Origin: Streptomyces sp. RFCAC02
GTDB lineage: Bacteria; Actinomycetota; Actinomycetes; Streptomycetales; Streptomycetaceae
NCBI RefSeq assembly: GCF_004193175.1
Contig: NZ_SAUH01000001.1
Span: 372,001 to 436,000 of the forward strand
Length of the DNA stretch: 64,000 nucleotides
Direction: 5' to 3'
A program made the position numbers and the translations under genes. The notes under the pieces were generated by a model. It made no database searches. It had not been told where the DNA came from and was given only the letters and a program-made list of their open reading frames with translations. Position 1 is the first letter of the stretch. Each line of letters opens with the position of its first letter. This document shows, piece after piece, positions 33,808 to 42,329 of this stretch.

Positions 33808-36234
33808 TCACGGTTCGGGGCTTGCGGGGGTTCCGTCGGACGGGGGGCCGCCGGTCTGCTGCCGGCCGCGCCGCCAGCCGCGCTGGAGGGCCGCCACGCG
33901 GGCGCGCACCGCTTCGGCGTCCAGCTCGGGCGGGTCGTCGCCGGACGGGACGCCGCGGACGCCGGCACCCTCGGCGTCCGGGCCGTCCGGGCCGTCCGGG
34001 CCGTCCTTGGTGTCAGGGCCGCCGCGGGCGGCCGGGCCGCGGACCCGCCGGGGCAGACCGACGGGCGTGGCGGCCGGATGCCCCGGCGGATCGTCGTCGG
34101 GCGGCGGGGCGACGGGGCGGCCGTGGTCGGCCACCAGCACCGGCGCCCGGTGCCGGCGCGGCAGCCCCGGACGCCCGGGCGGGGCGCCGCCGGGCTCGCC
34201 CTCGCCGGGGGCGCCGTCGCGGACATCGCCGTCCCCGCCGCCCGGCTCGGTGCCGGCCGGTCCGACCGGGGCGTCCAGCTCCACCGGCCCGTCGACCGGC
34301 CCGCCGCGCAGCGCCGGTCGGCCGGGCACGTGCGACAGGCGGCGGGGCGGCTCGTCACGGGCCTCGGTGAGGAGCTCGCCCGGGACGAGGGTGACGGCCG
34401 TGGTGCCGCCGTACGGGGAGTCGCGCAGCGACACGCGGATGCCGTGCCGCTCCGCGAGACGCGAGACGACGAACAGGCCCACCCGGTCCGTGTCGGACGG
34501 CTCGAACTCCGGCGCGTCGGCCAGACGCGCGTTCGCCTCCCGCAGGGCGTCGGCCGTCATGCCGAGACCGCGGTCGTGGATCTCCAGGGTGAAACCGTGC
34601 GGCACCCGCTCACCGGTGACCTGGACGGCCGTGTGGGGCGGCGAGAAGACGGTCGCGTTCTCCAGGAGTTCGGCGACGAGGTGCACCAGGTCGGCGACCG
34701 CACCGCCCGCGACGGTCAGCGGCGGCAGGAGCCGCACCTCGACCCGTTCGAAGTCCTCGACCTCGGCGACGGCCGCCCGCACCACGTCCATCAGGGTCTC
34801 CGGGCGGCGCCACTGGCGGGCCGGCGCCGCGCCCGAGAGGATGACGAGCCCCTCCGCGTGCCGGCGCATCCGGGAGGCCAGATGGACGGCGCGCACGAGG
34901 TCACCCGCGTCGTCGGACGTGCCGGCGCGGCGTTCGACGGTCTCCAGGAGGGTGAGCTGACGGTGCAGCAGGACCTGGCTGCGGCGCGCGAGGTTCACGA
35001 AGACCTCGGCCATGCCGCGCCGGGTGCGGGCGCGGTCGACGGTGGCGCCGACCGCCTCGCGCCGGAGGGTGTTGACGGCCCGTCCGATCCGGCCCAGCTC
35101 GTCGTCGCCGTAGTCGAGGACCGGGGCCTCCGTCTCCACGTCCACGTGCTCGCCGGCGGCGAGACGGCGGACCACGCCCGGCAGCCGCGTCTCCGCCGCG
35201 TCCCTGGCCTCGCGGGACAGCGACCGCAGGTCGCGCACCAGGTCGCGGCCCACGCGCGCGGCCACCCACACCGACAGCGCGAGGGCGAGCGCGCCCGTCA
35301 CGAGCAGCAGCAGCGCCCGCGACCGCTGCCCCGAACTCTCCGGCGCGACCCCGGCCTCGTACCGGGCGCGGGCGTCGTCGCCCAGCTCGGCGAGGGCGTC
35401 GAGCGCCGTGGTGGCGGCCTCCTGCCAGTGGTCGGGGCGGACGGTGCCGGTGCGGCCGGCCAGCAGGTTCTGCTCGGCGTCGGCGAGGATGCGGGCGGTG
35501 CCGCCGCCGCTGAACGCCTCGTACGCCTCCCGGTCCTGGATCGGGAGGTCGGGGACGGCGGTCCGCTCGGCGAGGTCGCGCTGCGCCAGGAGGTCGGCGA
35601 GGGCGCGGAGTTCGCCGTCGGTGGTGCGGCCGAAGGCCAGCGCCCCGGAGACGAGCGCGTCCTCCTGCGACAGGAGGTCGCGCGCCCGCGCGAGGCCGAC
35701 GAGGGCGTGCCCCTGCGCGGCGAGCCCGGGGTCGTCCGTGGGGCGGAGCGTGTCGAGGAGGCGCAGGGCGGGGGTGACCAGGCCGGTGTAGGCGGCCAGG
35801 GCGTCGGGGCGGGAGATGGTGTTGCTGTCGACCTGTTCGCGCAGGGTGGCCAGGCCGTCGACGGCGTCGGTGAGGCCGGCGAGCCGGTCGCGGGCCGCGC
35901 CGGGCAGGTCCCCGGCGGCCGACCGGCCGAGGGAGTCGACCCGCTCGGCGGCCCCGGTGGCGCGTTCCCTGATGTCGCGCAGCGCGCTGAGTCCGTCGGC
36001 GCGGCGGGGGTCACCGAGCTGGACGAGGGTCTGGCGGCGCTCCTGCTGCACGGCGTCGACCAGGTCGAGCACCGGCCCGGTGAGCTTCTGCGCGGCGTCG
36101 CCCGCCGCGCCCGCGCCCCGGGCGTCCGGCACCGTGACGGCGACGGCGAGCGCCCAGACGGTCAGGAGCGACAGCAGCGGCACCAGGACCAGCGCCGTCA
36201 CCTTCCGCCGGATCGACTTGCCGCGAAAGCGCAT
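33808..36234 (-). CDS. Sensor histidine kinase-like protein of conservon type (CvnA)
   Basis: 808 residues. A transmembrane segment near 12-34, an extracytoplasmic nitrate/nitrite-sensing (NIT-like) helical domain (about 45-300), a second transmembrane segment (about 308-325), a HAMP-like linker and an atypical kinase core. The core has a helical segment SQVLLHRQLTLLETVE, the N-box VAELLENATVFSPP and a G-box DRGLGM. The last 190 residues are a Pro/Gly/Asp-rich disordered tail. CvnA proteins are orphan sensors without a partner response regulator. ATG 36234 gives MRFRGKSIRRK, a typical start. It is divergent from a small membrane-protein gene. Confidence 0.88.
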   Translation of the reverse strand: MRFRGKSIRRKVTALVLVPLLSLLTVWALAVAVTVPDARGAGAAGDAAQKLTGPVLDLVDAVQQERRQTLVQLGDPRRADGLSALRDIRERATGAAERVDSLGRSAAGDLPGAARDRLAGLTDAVDGLATLREQVDSNTISRPDALAAYTGLVTPALRLLDTLRPTDDPGLAAQGHALVGLARARDLLSQEDALVSGALAFGRTTDGELRALADLLAQRDLAERTAVPDLPIQDREAYEAFSGGGTARILADAEQNLLAGRTGTVRPDHWQEAATTALDALAELGDDARARYEAGVAPESSGQRSRALLLLVTGALALALSVWVAARVGRDLVRDLRSLSREARDAAETRLPGVVRRLAAGEHVDVETEAPVLDYGDDELGRIGRAVNTLRREAVGATVDRARTRRGMAEVFVNLARRSQVLLHRQLTLLETVERRAGTSDDAGDLVRAVHLASRMRRHAEGLVILSGAAPARQWRRPETLMDVVRAAVAEVEDFERVEVRLLPPLTVAGGAVADLVHLVAELLENATVFSPPHTAVQVTGERVPHGFTLEIHDRGLGMTADALREANARLADAPEFEPSDTDRVGLFVVSRLAERHGIRVSLRDSPYGGTTAVTLVPGELLTEARDEPPRRLSHVPGRPALRGGPVDGPVELDAPVGPAGTEPGGGDGDVRDGAPGEGEPGGAPPGRPGLPRRHRAPVLVADHGRPVAPPPDDDPPGHPAATPVGLPRRVRGPAARGGPDTKDGPDGPDGPDAEGAGVRGVPSGDDPPELDAEAVRARVAALQRGWRRGRQQTGGPPSDGTPASPEP

Positions 36235-36473
36235 GCCCTCCCCTTGGGTGAATCGGTCTCCCGGCCCCGTGAGTCCGTACCGTCCGCCAGCGCGAGCCTA
36301 CTACCGGTGCGGGGACGAGGGGCGGGTATCGGCCCGGCGGCCGGGGGCGGTCGGCGGCCGAGTGCCTCATCCTCGTCCGTACCCCGGGGGCGCGCAAGGC
36401 GTTCTACCATGGGTGGCGCGGGCATTTCCGCGCACTTCCCACCGCTCGACACCGTGCAGGGAGCGAAGGCGGC

Positions 36474-36779
36474 GTGTACGCGAGACCCCGTATGCCGGAC
36501 CCGGTCAGGGCGGCGTGTGTGCGGGCCGGGATCATCGTGGCCCTGACACTGACTCAGCTCGTCATCGTGCTGCTGTGCACCCTGGCGGGCTCGTGGCTGG
36601 TCCTCCCGATGCTCGTGTGCACGCTCGCCAGCTCCGTCGTGGCCACCTGGTCGGTGCTCGACATCTGGATCACGCGGCAGCAGTGGCGGCAGCGGCACGG
36701 CGTGGTGTCCGTGCCGAGCAGCGTGGCGCGGCCCCGTCCCTGGCGGCGGGGGGACGAGGTCGGGCCGCCCTTCACCTGA
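36474..36779 (+). CDS. Small membrane protein, hypothetical
   Basis: 101 residues with two transmembrane segments (about 19-40 and 43-65) and a basic C-terminal cytoplasmic tail (QQWRQRH, then RPRPWRRGDE). Family not recognised. GTG 36474 has GAAGG 4 nt upstream; an ATG six codons later is possible. It is divergent from the sensor kinase and ends 18 bp before the 3' end of the SMC gene on the other strand. Confidence 0.65.
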   Translation: MYARPRMPDPVRAACVRAGIIVALTLTQLVIVLLCTLAGSWLVLPMLVCTLASSVVATWSVLDIWITRQQWRQRHGVVSVPSSVARPRPWRRGDEVGPPFT

Positions 36780-36797
36780 CGGCCGGCCGGCGCGCGC

Positions 36798-39700
36798 TCA
36801 GCCCTGGGCACCGTCCGGGGGCGGGCGGCGGAACACCCGCGTGGCGGTGATCTCCCCGTGCACGGTGGCTTCCCCGTCGGCGGCGGGCCGCGGCAGGCCG
36901 GGGCGCAGGTGCTCCTCCACGCTGATGTACTTCAGGCCGGCGCGGAGGTCCGCGTCGTTCCGCAGCCGGATGACGAGGGGGAACTCGGCCAGCGCCGTCG
37001 TGTCGAACAGGCCGGTGGTGTAGAGCAGTTGCACACCGAGGGCGTCGGCGACGGCGCGTTGCAGCTCCAGCAGGTAGGTGGCGTTGGCGCGGCCGATGGG
37101 ATTGTCGAGGAACAGGGTGCCGGCGTGCCGGTGCCGGTCGTGGCCGCGGTCGTTGCTGCGGAGGGCGGCCATCGTGCAGTACAGGGCGATCGCCGCGGTG
37201 AGGAGCTGGCCGCCGGAGAAGACGTCCCCCATCTGGCCGACCGGGACCCGCTCGGCGCGCAGCACGGCGTCCGGCTTGAGGATCTCGACCCGCACCCCGC
37301 GGGGCTGGAGCGCGGCGTGCACACCGCGCAGCAGGAGGGACATGCCGTCGCGGCGCAGGTCGGAGTTCTTCCGGACGGCGGCGCGCGTGGTCTCGTCCAC
37401 GACCTCGCCGAGGCGTTCGGTCAGGGTGGCCTGATCCGGGTCGTCGAACCGGATGCGCAGGAACTCCTGCCCCGACCACTCCCCCAGCCCCTCCGGCAGC
37501 CGGGACAGGCGCTGCGCGGCGCGGAGGGTGGCGAGCGAGGACTCGACGAGGCCGCGCAGGCGGTCCACGATGCTGCCGCGGTTGCGTTCGAGCTGGGCGA
37601 GTTCGTCGGTGAGCACGCGGAGCCTGGGCGCGAACGCCTCGGCCCAGGCCGCGGCGTGGGCCGGCAGGGCGGCGGCCGGAAGCTCGCGGATCTGCTGCCG
37701 GGCGGGGGTGCGGACCTGCTCGTAGCGGGTGGAGTTGGCGTGCCGGACGAGGCGGTCGGCCGCCTCCCGCACGGCCGCCTCCGCCGCCGCGAGGCCGGCG
37801 GCGCACGCCCGCAGCGCGCGGCGGGCGTCGGTCGCCGACTGCCTGGCCTCGGCCAGGGTGCCGGGCCAGGCGTCGGTGTCCTCGGCGGGCGCGGTGTCGC
37901 CGGTGCCGTCGGGCTCGGCGGACGGCTGGCCGGGGGCCGGGTCGCGCAGCAGGTCGCGCAGGAGGGCGGCCGTCTCGTCGAAGCCGCCCACGGCGTCCCT
38001 GGCCGCCGCGAGGTCGTGGAGCAGGCCGTCGTGGGCCTCGCGGGCGGCGGCGAGCGCGTCCTCGCGCTCGGCGAGGCCGGCGGTGGCGGCCTTCAGCAGC
38101 TCACGGGCGCGGTCCGCGTCCTCGGGGACGTCGTCGGGGGCGAGGTCGACGTGGCTCGCACCGTCGGCGGGGGCGAGCCGCTCGGCCTCGCCGCGCAGCC
38201 GGCCGAGCCGCTCGCTCGCGGCGGAGGCGCGGGACTCCAGGAGCTGCACCAGCCCCTCGGCGCGCGCCGCGGCGGCCTGGCGGGAGGGTCCGTCCGCGCC
38301 CTCGGTGCCCTCGAGGAGGGCCGCGGCGCGGGTGCGGACGCGGTTGCTGAGCCGGTCGAGGGCCGCGCGGGCCGCGCTCTCGTCGCTCTCGGCGCGGGCC
38401 TGTTCGGCGCGCAGGTCGGCGCCGACCCCGACCTTCTCGTAGAGCTGGGACGCGGAGCGGTACGCCTCCCGCAGGTCGGGCAGCGCGGCCCGGCCGGCGG
38501 TGCCGCCGGGAGTCCCGTCGTCGGAGACCTCGTCGTCGGGGGCGCCGGACACCTCCGCCCGTTCGGCGCGCAGGGCGCGGGCGGTGCGGCGGGCGTCGTC
38601 GGCGGCGCGCTGCACGCTCCTGCGGTCCTCGTCGGCCGCGCGGGCGCGCTCCAGGAACGCGGCGGCGCGGGCCTCCGACTCGGCGGCCTCGGCGGCCAGT
38701 TCGCGCAGCCTCGCCTGCCGGCGCGGCCGGTCGCGCAGCCGAAAGGCGAGGCCCGCGATGGCGTCGGCGGAACGGCGGGCGCGCTGCGCCGCCTCCTGCC
38801 GGGCGTCGCGGGCGGCGGCCGCCTCGGCCGCGGCCTCCTCCGCCTCGGCGCGGGTGGCGCCGGCCGCGGCCAGCCGCTCGCGCGCGGCGTCCGCCTCGGT
38901 GCGGGCGCGCCGTGCGGCGTCGGCCAGTTCGGCGAGACGGCCGGCCGGGCAGCCGGCCCGCCAGGACGCGATGCGCGCCGCGAGCCCCCGGTCCCCCGCG
39001 GTCCTGGCGGCGAGGGCGCGGATGTCCGCGTCCCGCTCGGCGGCGCGCCCGCGCAGGGCGCGGCGCTCGCCGTCGGCGGCGTGCTCGTCGTGCATGGCCG
39101 GGTTGGGCGGGACGAGGAACACGCCGCTGTCGGGCGCCGCCGACGGCGGTGTGGGGGCCAGGAGGGCGGCGGCCGTGCCGACGGCGACGGCGGAACGCGG
39201 CAGGAGCGCGGCCGACGCCAGGGCCTCGCGGGCGCGGGCGTGCCCGGCCGGGTCGGTGACGATGACGCCGTCGACCAGTTCGGGGCGGGCCGCGAGGACG
39301 GCCGCGTGGTCGGCGGGGTCGACGGCCTGGGCGAGGTAGCGCCAGCCGGGGAGGGCGGGGATGCCGTGCTCGCCGAGGTACTCGACGGTGGCGAGGACGT
39401 CGGGACCCGGCGGCAGGAGGCCGCCGTCGCCGAGGGCGGCGAGGATGCGGGCGTCGTCGGCGGCCGCCGTGCGCAGCTCGAACAGCCTGCGCTCGTCGGC
39501 CGCGGTGCGCTCGTCCAGGAGGCGTGCGAGGTCGTCCGCGGTGCGGTCCAGCTCCTCGGCGGTGAGCGCGGGGCCGGCCTCAGCGCCGGGTGCCGGGTCG
39601 CCCGCGGGGTCCTGCGGGAGCCCGAGGAGTTCGGACAGGCGTGGCTCGGCGGCCAGGGCGGCCGCGGTGCGGTGCTCCGCGCGCCAGGCCGCGCCGGCCG

Positions 39701-41444
39701 CCTCGGCCGCGTCCGCGGCGCGGGCGGCGGCCAGTTCGGCGCGGCCGTGGGCCGCGGTGGCCTGCCGGGCGTGCTCCGCCGCCCGGCCGGCGGCCTCCCG
39801 GGCGCTCTCCAGCGCGGCGGCGGCGGTCTGCGCGGCGTCGTCGGCCGCCAGCGCCGCGCGGGCCGGGTCGGCGCCCTCCAGCCAGCCGGCGCGGACCGCC
39901 TGTTCGGTCTCCTGGTCCATCTCGGCGAGGCTCTGCCGCAGGTGGTCGCCCTCGCTGCGCGCGCGCTGCGCCTCGGTGGCCGCGGTGGTGGCGTCGCGGT
40001 GGGCCGTCTCGGCGGCGGCCAGGAGGGTCGCCGACCGCTCCTCGTGCTCGGCGGCCACGCGTTCGCTGTCGGCGGCGGCGGTGCGCAGCGCGCGGACCAG
40101 GGCGGCGGCGGCCCGGCCGCGGGCGGCGAGGGCCGGGGCCGCGTCCCGTTCGGCCTCGCGGATGGCGGCGGCCACGCGGGCGGAGCGGTCGGCGGCGGCC
40201 CGGTGCCGCAGGACCGTCTCGGCGGCCTGCCACGCGGCCTGGAGGGTGCGGGCCTCGGTCAGCTCGCGGCGTTGCGCCGCCGCGGCCTTCTCGGCGGCGG
40301 TGAGGGCGAGGGACGCGTGGCGGTAGGCCAGTTCGGCGGCGGTGCGGGCGGCGAGGCCGCGGGCGCGCTCGGCCTCGGTGACGGTCAGGGCGGCGGCTGC
40401 CGCGCGCTCCTCCAGCGCGGTGGTGCGGTCCCGCTCCGCCCGGCCGCGGGCGGCCAGGCGCCGGGCGAGGCCCCGGACGCGCTGTTCGGCTGCGGTGTGG
40501 ACGCCGCGGGCTGCGTCCCGTTCGGCGGCGGCCTCGGTGATGCGGGTGAGGAGGTCGACGGAGCCGGCCGTGAAGTCACGCTCGGCGGTCAGCTCGGCGC
40601 GGCGGCCGAGCTTGTGGGCGAAGCCGTGCACCAGGTCGGCGAGGCCGTCGGTGTCGCGGGTGTCGGTGACCGCGCGCAGCAGCAGGTCGGTGAAGTCGGC
40701 GTCGTGCCGGACGGCGAAGAGGCCGGCGGCCTCGCCCTCGTCGGCGTTCATCTCGCGCTGGTAGCGGAAGAGTTCGGGGTCGAGACCGAGGCCGCCGAGG
40801 TGGTCGATCCAGCGTTCGTGGATCTCCTCCCAGACGACGTCCAGGTTCGGGTAGGTCCTCCCGGTCTCGGTGAGGACGTCGCGGAAGCCCTTCATCGTGC
40901 GGCGGCGTCCGCGGGCGCCGGAGGCGCCGTCGGCGCGCGGGCGCAGGGCGGTGGACTCGGCCACGGGCAGGGAGTCCAGGCTCATGCCGGGCCCCGGCCG
41001 GAACGAGTACCACGCCTCGGCGAACCGCCGCGGGTCGCTGGAGACCTGGTGGCCGCGCCACTCGCTGACCTTGCCGACGACGACCGTCTCGCCGGTGCGG
41101 GTGTGCTGCCACTCCAGGGCCACGTGGCCGCAGTCGTCGGCGAGGAGGAACTTGCGCAGCACGCCGGAGCTGGCGCCGCCCAGGGTGTTGCGGTGGCCGG
41201 GCAGCATGACGGAGAAGATCAGCTTGAGCAGCACCGACTTGCCGCCGCCGTTCTCCAGGAACAGGACGCCGGCCGGCGCGGGCCTGCGCGGCGGCCCCTG
41301 CGGCTCGTCCTCGAAGAAGTCGGCCTGGGCGGGCGCCGGTTCGGGGACGGGCGCGCCCACGCCGCGCAGGTCGAGGAGGGTGTCCGCGTACCGGGCGCCC
41401 GCCGGGCCGATGGAGTACAGACGGATGCGGGCCAGCTCGTACAT
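36798..41444 (-). CDS. SMC/MukB-type ATPase (Wadjet JetC-like)
   Basis: 1548 residues with the classical SMC layout. The N-terminal ATPase half has Walker A ENGGGKS (K69, S70). A very long Ala/Arg/Glu-rich coiled coil runs from about 245 to 1370, interrupted near 680-760 by a globular hinge-like segment (LPGWRYLAQAV, GVIVTDPAGH). The C-terminal head half has the ABC signature FSGGQ (S1410) and Walker B TLFLDNPIG (D1447). The residue after the Walker B Asp is Asn1448 rather than the usual catalytic Glu. Size and architecture fit MukB/MksB/JetC proteins, which load on DNA with a kleisin and KITE partner; the two genes just upstream fit those roles. It starts 33 bp after the KITE-like gene. Not recognisably TIGR02680. 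Confidence 0.8.
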   Translation of the reverse strand: MYELARIRLYSIGPAGARYADTLLDLRGVGAPVPEPAPAQADFFEDEPQGPPRRPAPAGVLFLENGGGKSVLLKLIFSVMLPGHRNTLGGASSGVLRKFLLADDCGHVALEWQHTRTGETVVVGKVSEWRGHQVSSDPRRFAEAWYSFRPGPGMSLDSLPVAESTALRPRADGASGARGRRRTMKGFRDVLTETGRTYPNLDVVWEEIHERWIDHLGGLGLDPELFRYQREMNADEGEAAGLFAVRHDADFTDLLLRAVTDTRDTDGLADLVHGFAHKLGRRAELTAERDFTAGSVDLLTRITEAAAERDAARGVHTAAEQRVRGLARRLAARGRAERDRTTALEERAAAAALTVTEAERARGLAARTAAELAYRHASLALTAAEKAAAAQRRELTEARTLQAAWQAAETVLRHRAAADRSARVAAAIREAERDAAPALAARGRAAAALVRALRTAAADSERVAAEHEERSATLLAAAETAHRDATTAATEAQRARSEGDHLRQSLAEMDQETEQAVRAGWLEGADPARAALAADDAAQTAAAALESAREAAGRAAEHARQATAAHGRAELAAARAADAAEAAGAAWRAEHRTAAALAAEPRLSELLGLPQDPAGDPAPGAEAGPALTAEELDRTADDLARLLDERTAADERRLFELRTAAADDARILAALGDGGLLPPGPDVLATVEYLGEHGIPALPGWRYLAQAVDPADHAAVLAARPELVDGVIVTDPAGHARAREALASAALLPRSAVAVGTAAALLAPTPPSAAPDSGVFLVPPNPAMHDEHAADGERRALRGRAAERDADIRALAARTAGDRGLAARIASWRAGCPAGRLAELADAARRARTEADAARERLAAAGATRAEAEEAAAEAAAARDARQEAAQRARRSADAIAGLAFRLRDRPRRQARLRELAAEAAESEARAAAFLERARAADEDRRSVQRAADDARRTARALRAERAEVSGAPDDEVSDDGTPGGTAGRAALPDLREAYRSASQLYEKVGVGADLRAEQARAESDESAARAALDRLSNRVRTRAAALLEGTEGADGPSRQAAAARAEGLVQLLESRASAASERLGRLRGEAERLAPADGASHVDLAPDDVPEDADRARELLKAATAGLAEREDALAAAREAHDGLLHDLAAARDAVGGFDETAALLRDLLRDPAPGQPSAEPDGTGDTAPAEDTDAWPGTLAEARQSATDARRALRACAAGLAAAEAAVREAADRLVRHANSTRYEQVRTPARQQIRELPAAALPAHAAAWAEAFAPRLRVLTDELAQLERNRGSIVDRLRGLVESSLATLRAAQRLSRLPEGLGEWSGQEFLRIRFDDPDQATLTERLGEVVDETTRAAVRKNSDLRRDGMSLLLRGVHAALQPRGVRVEILKPDAVLRAERVPVGQMGDVFSGGQLLTAAIALYCTMAALRSNDRGHDRHRHAGTLFLDNPIGRANATYLLELQRAVADALGVQLLYTTGLFDTTALAEFPLVIRLRNDADLRAGLKYISVEEHLRPGLPRPAADGEATVHGEITATRVFRRPPPDGAQG

Positions 41445-41477
41445 CGTGGAGGTCCTTACGCGAACGGGGGCACGGCC

Positions 41478-42329
41478 TCAGCCGTGGAACGGGAGGCCGG
41501 CGTCGGGCACGAGCCCCAGTGCGTCCTCGTCGGTGGGGGGCAGGAGGGTCCCGCTGCCGTCGGCGACGGGGACGATGCCGAGGGCGAGGAGCTCGCCCAT
41601 GGCGGCGGTGGCGGCCAGTTCGCGGACCTGGAGGCGGTAGCGGGCGGTGGTGCGGAAGGTGCCGCCCGCCTCGTCCCCGGTGCGCTGGAGGAAACCGGAG
41701 TCGGCGAGGAAGGCGACGGCCTTGCCGACGATGCCGGTGGTGGAGCCGGCGAGGCGGCGGGCGTCCTTCGTCGCGCCGGTCGCGGTGCGGCGGGCGTAGA
41801 CGCGCCAGGCGGCCTCGAGGCCGGGGCTGTCGGTGGCGGGGTCGGTGTTCTCGCCGTGCTCGGCGGCCTGTTCGGCGAGGCGGCGGCACGCCTGGCGGAC
41901 GAACGCCTCGACGCCGCCCACGGTGACGCGCCCGATGTACCCGTCGTCGGCGAGGTCGGCCGGGCGGGGGAACGCCAGGGCCGCGACCGCGAGATGGGCC
42001 AGGCCGTGGAGGAAGCGGTCGGCGGTGTCGGTGGCGGCGCGGCGGGCGTACTCGCTCATGCGGACGGCGAACACCGAGTCCTCCGCGGCGGCGACGGCCA
42101 TCCCCGCGCCGGGGGACACCTCCAGGACGACGAGGCCGAGGCCGGCGGCGACGGCGTCGGCGAGGCGGGCGAACGGCGGCTCCTCCTGGTAGCGGCGCAG
42201 CAGGGTGCCGTATTCGGCGTCCCGGGCGGGTGAGACCTTCGGCTGGAGGCCGAAGGAGACGAGCCGGGCGGCGTCGGCGGCGTCGCCGGGGGTGAGGGGG
42301 GCGGCGACGGGCCGCTCGGTGTCGGTCAT
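41478..42329 (-). CDS. Probable KITE/winged-helix subunit (MukE/JetB-like)
   Basis: 283 residues, soluble, not recognised by name. The C-terminal third (about 190-265) reads like a winged helix (TTGIVGKAVAFLADSGFL, then an RLQVREL strand). The N-terminal half alternates helices and strands (LLRRYQEEPPFARLADAV, GLVVLEVSPGAGMAV), as in MukE/MksE/JetB proteins. The assignment rests mainly on its position between a kleisin-like and an SMC gene. Its ATG overlaps the upstream stop codon (ATGA) and the SMC gene follows after 33 bp, so all three should be made in fixed ratio. Confidence 0.65.
   Translation of the reverse strand: MTDTERPVAAPLTPGDAADAARLVSFGLQPKVSPARDAEYGTLLRRYQEEPPFARLADAVAAGLGLVVLEVSPGAGMAVAAAEDSVFAVRMSEYARRAATDTADRFLHGLAHLAVAALAFPRPADLADDGYIGRVTVGGVEAFVRQACRRLAEQAAEHGENTDPATDSPGLEAAWRVYARRTATGATKDARRLAGSTTGIVGKAVAFLADSGFLQRTGDEAGGTFRTTARYRLQVRELAATAAMGELLALGIVPVADGSGTLLPPTDEDALGLVPDAGLPFHG

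Noticed and set aside
36798..41444. Assignment of the SMC-type protein to TIGR02680 (type II Wadjet) or to SbcC
   Set aside because: The N-terminal sequence around Walker A and the partner genes do not fit TIGR02677-TIGR02680, and there is no SbcD neighbour.
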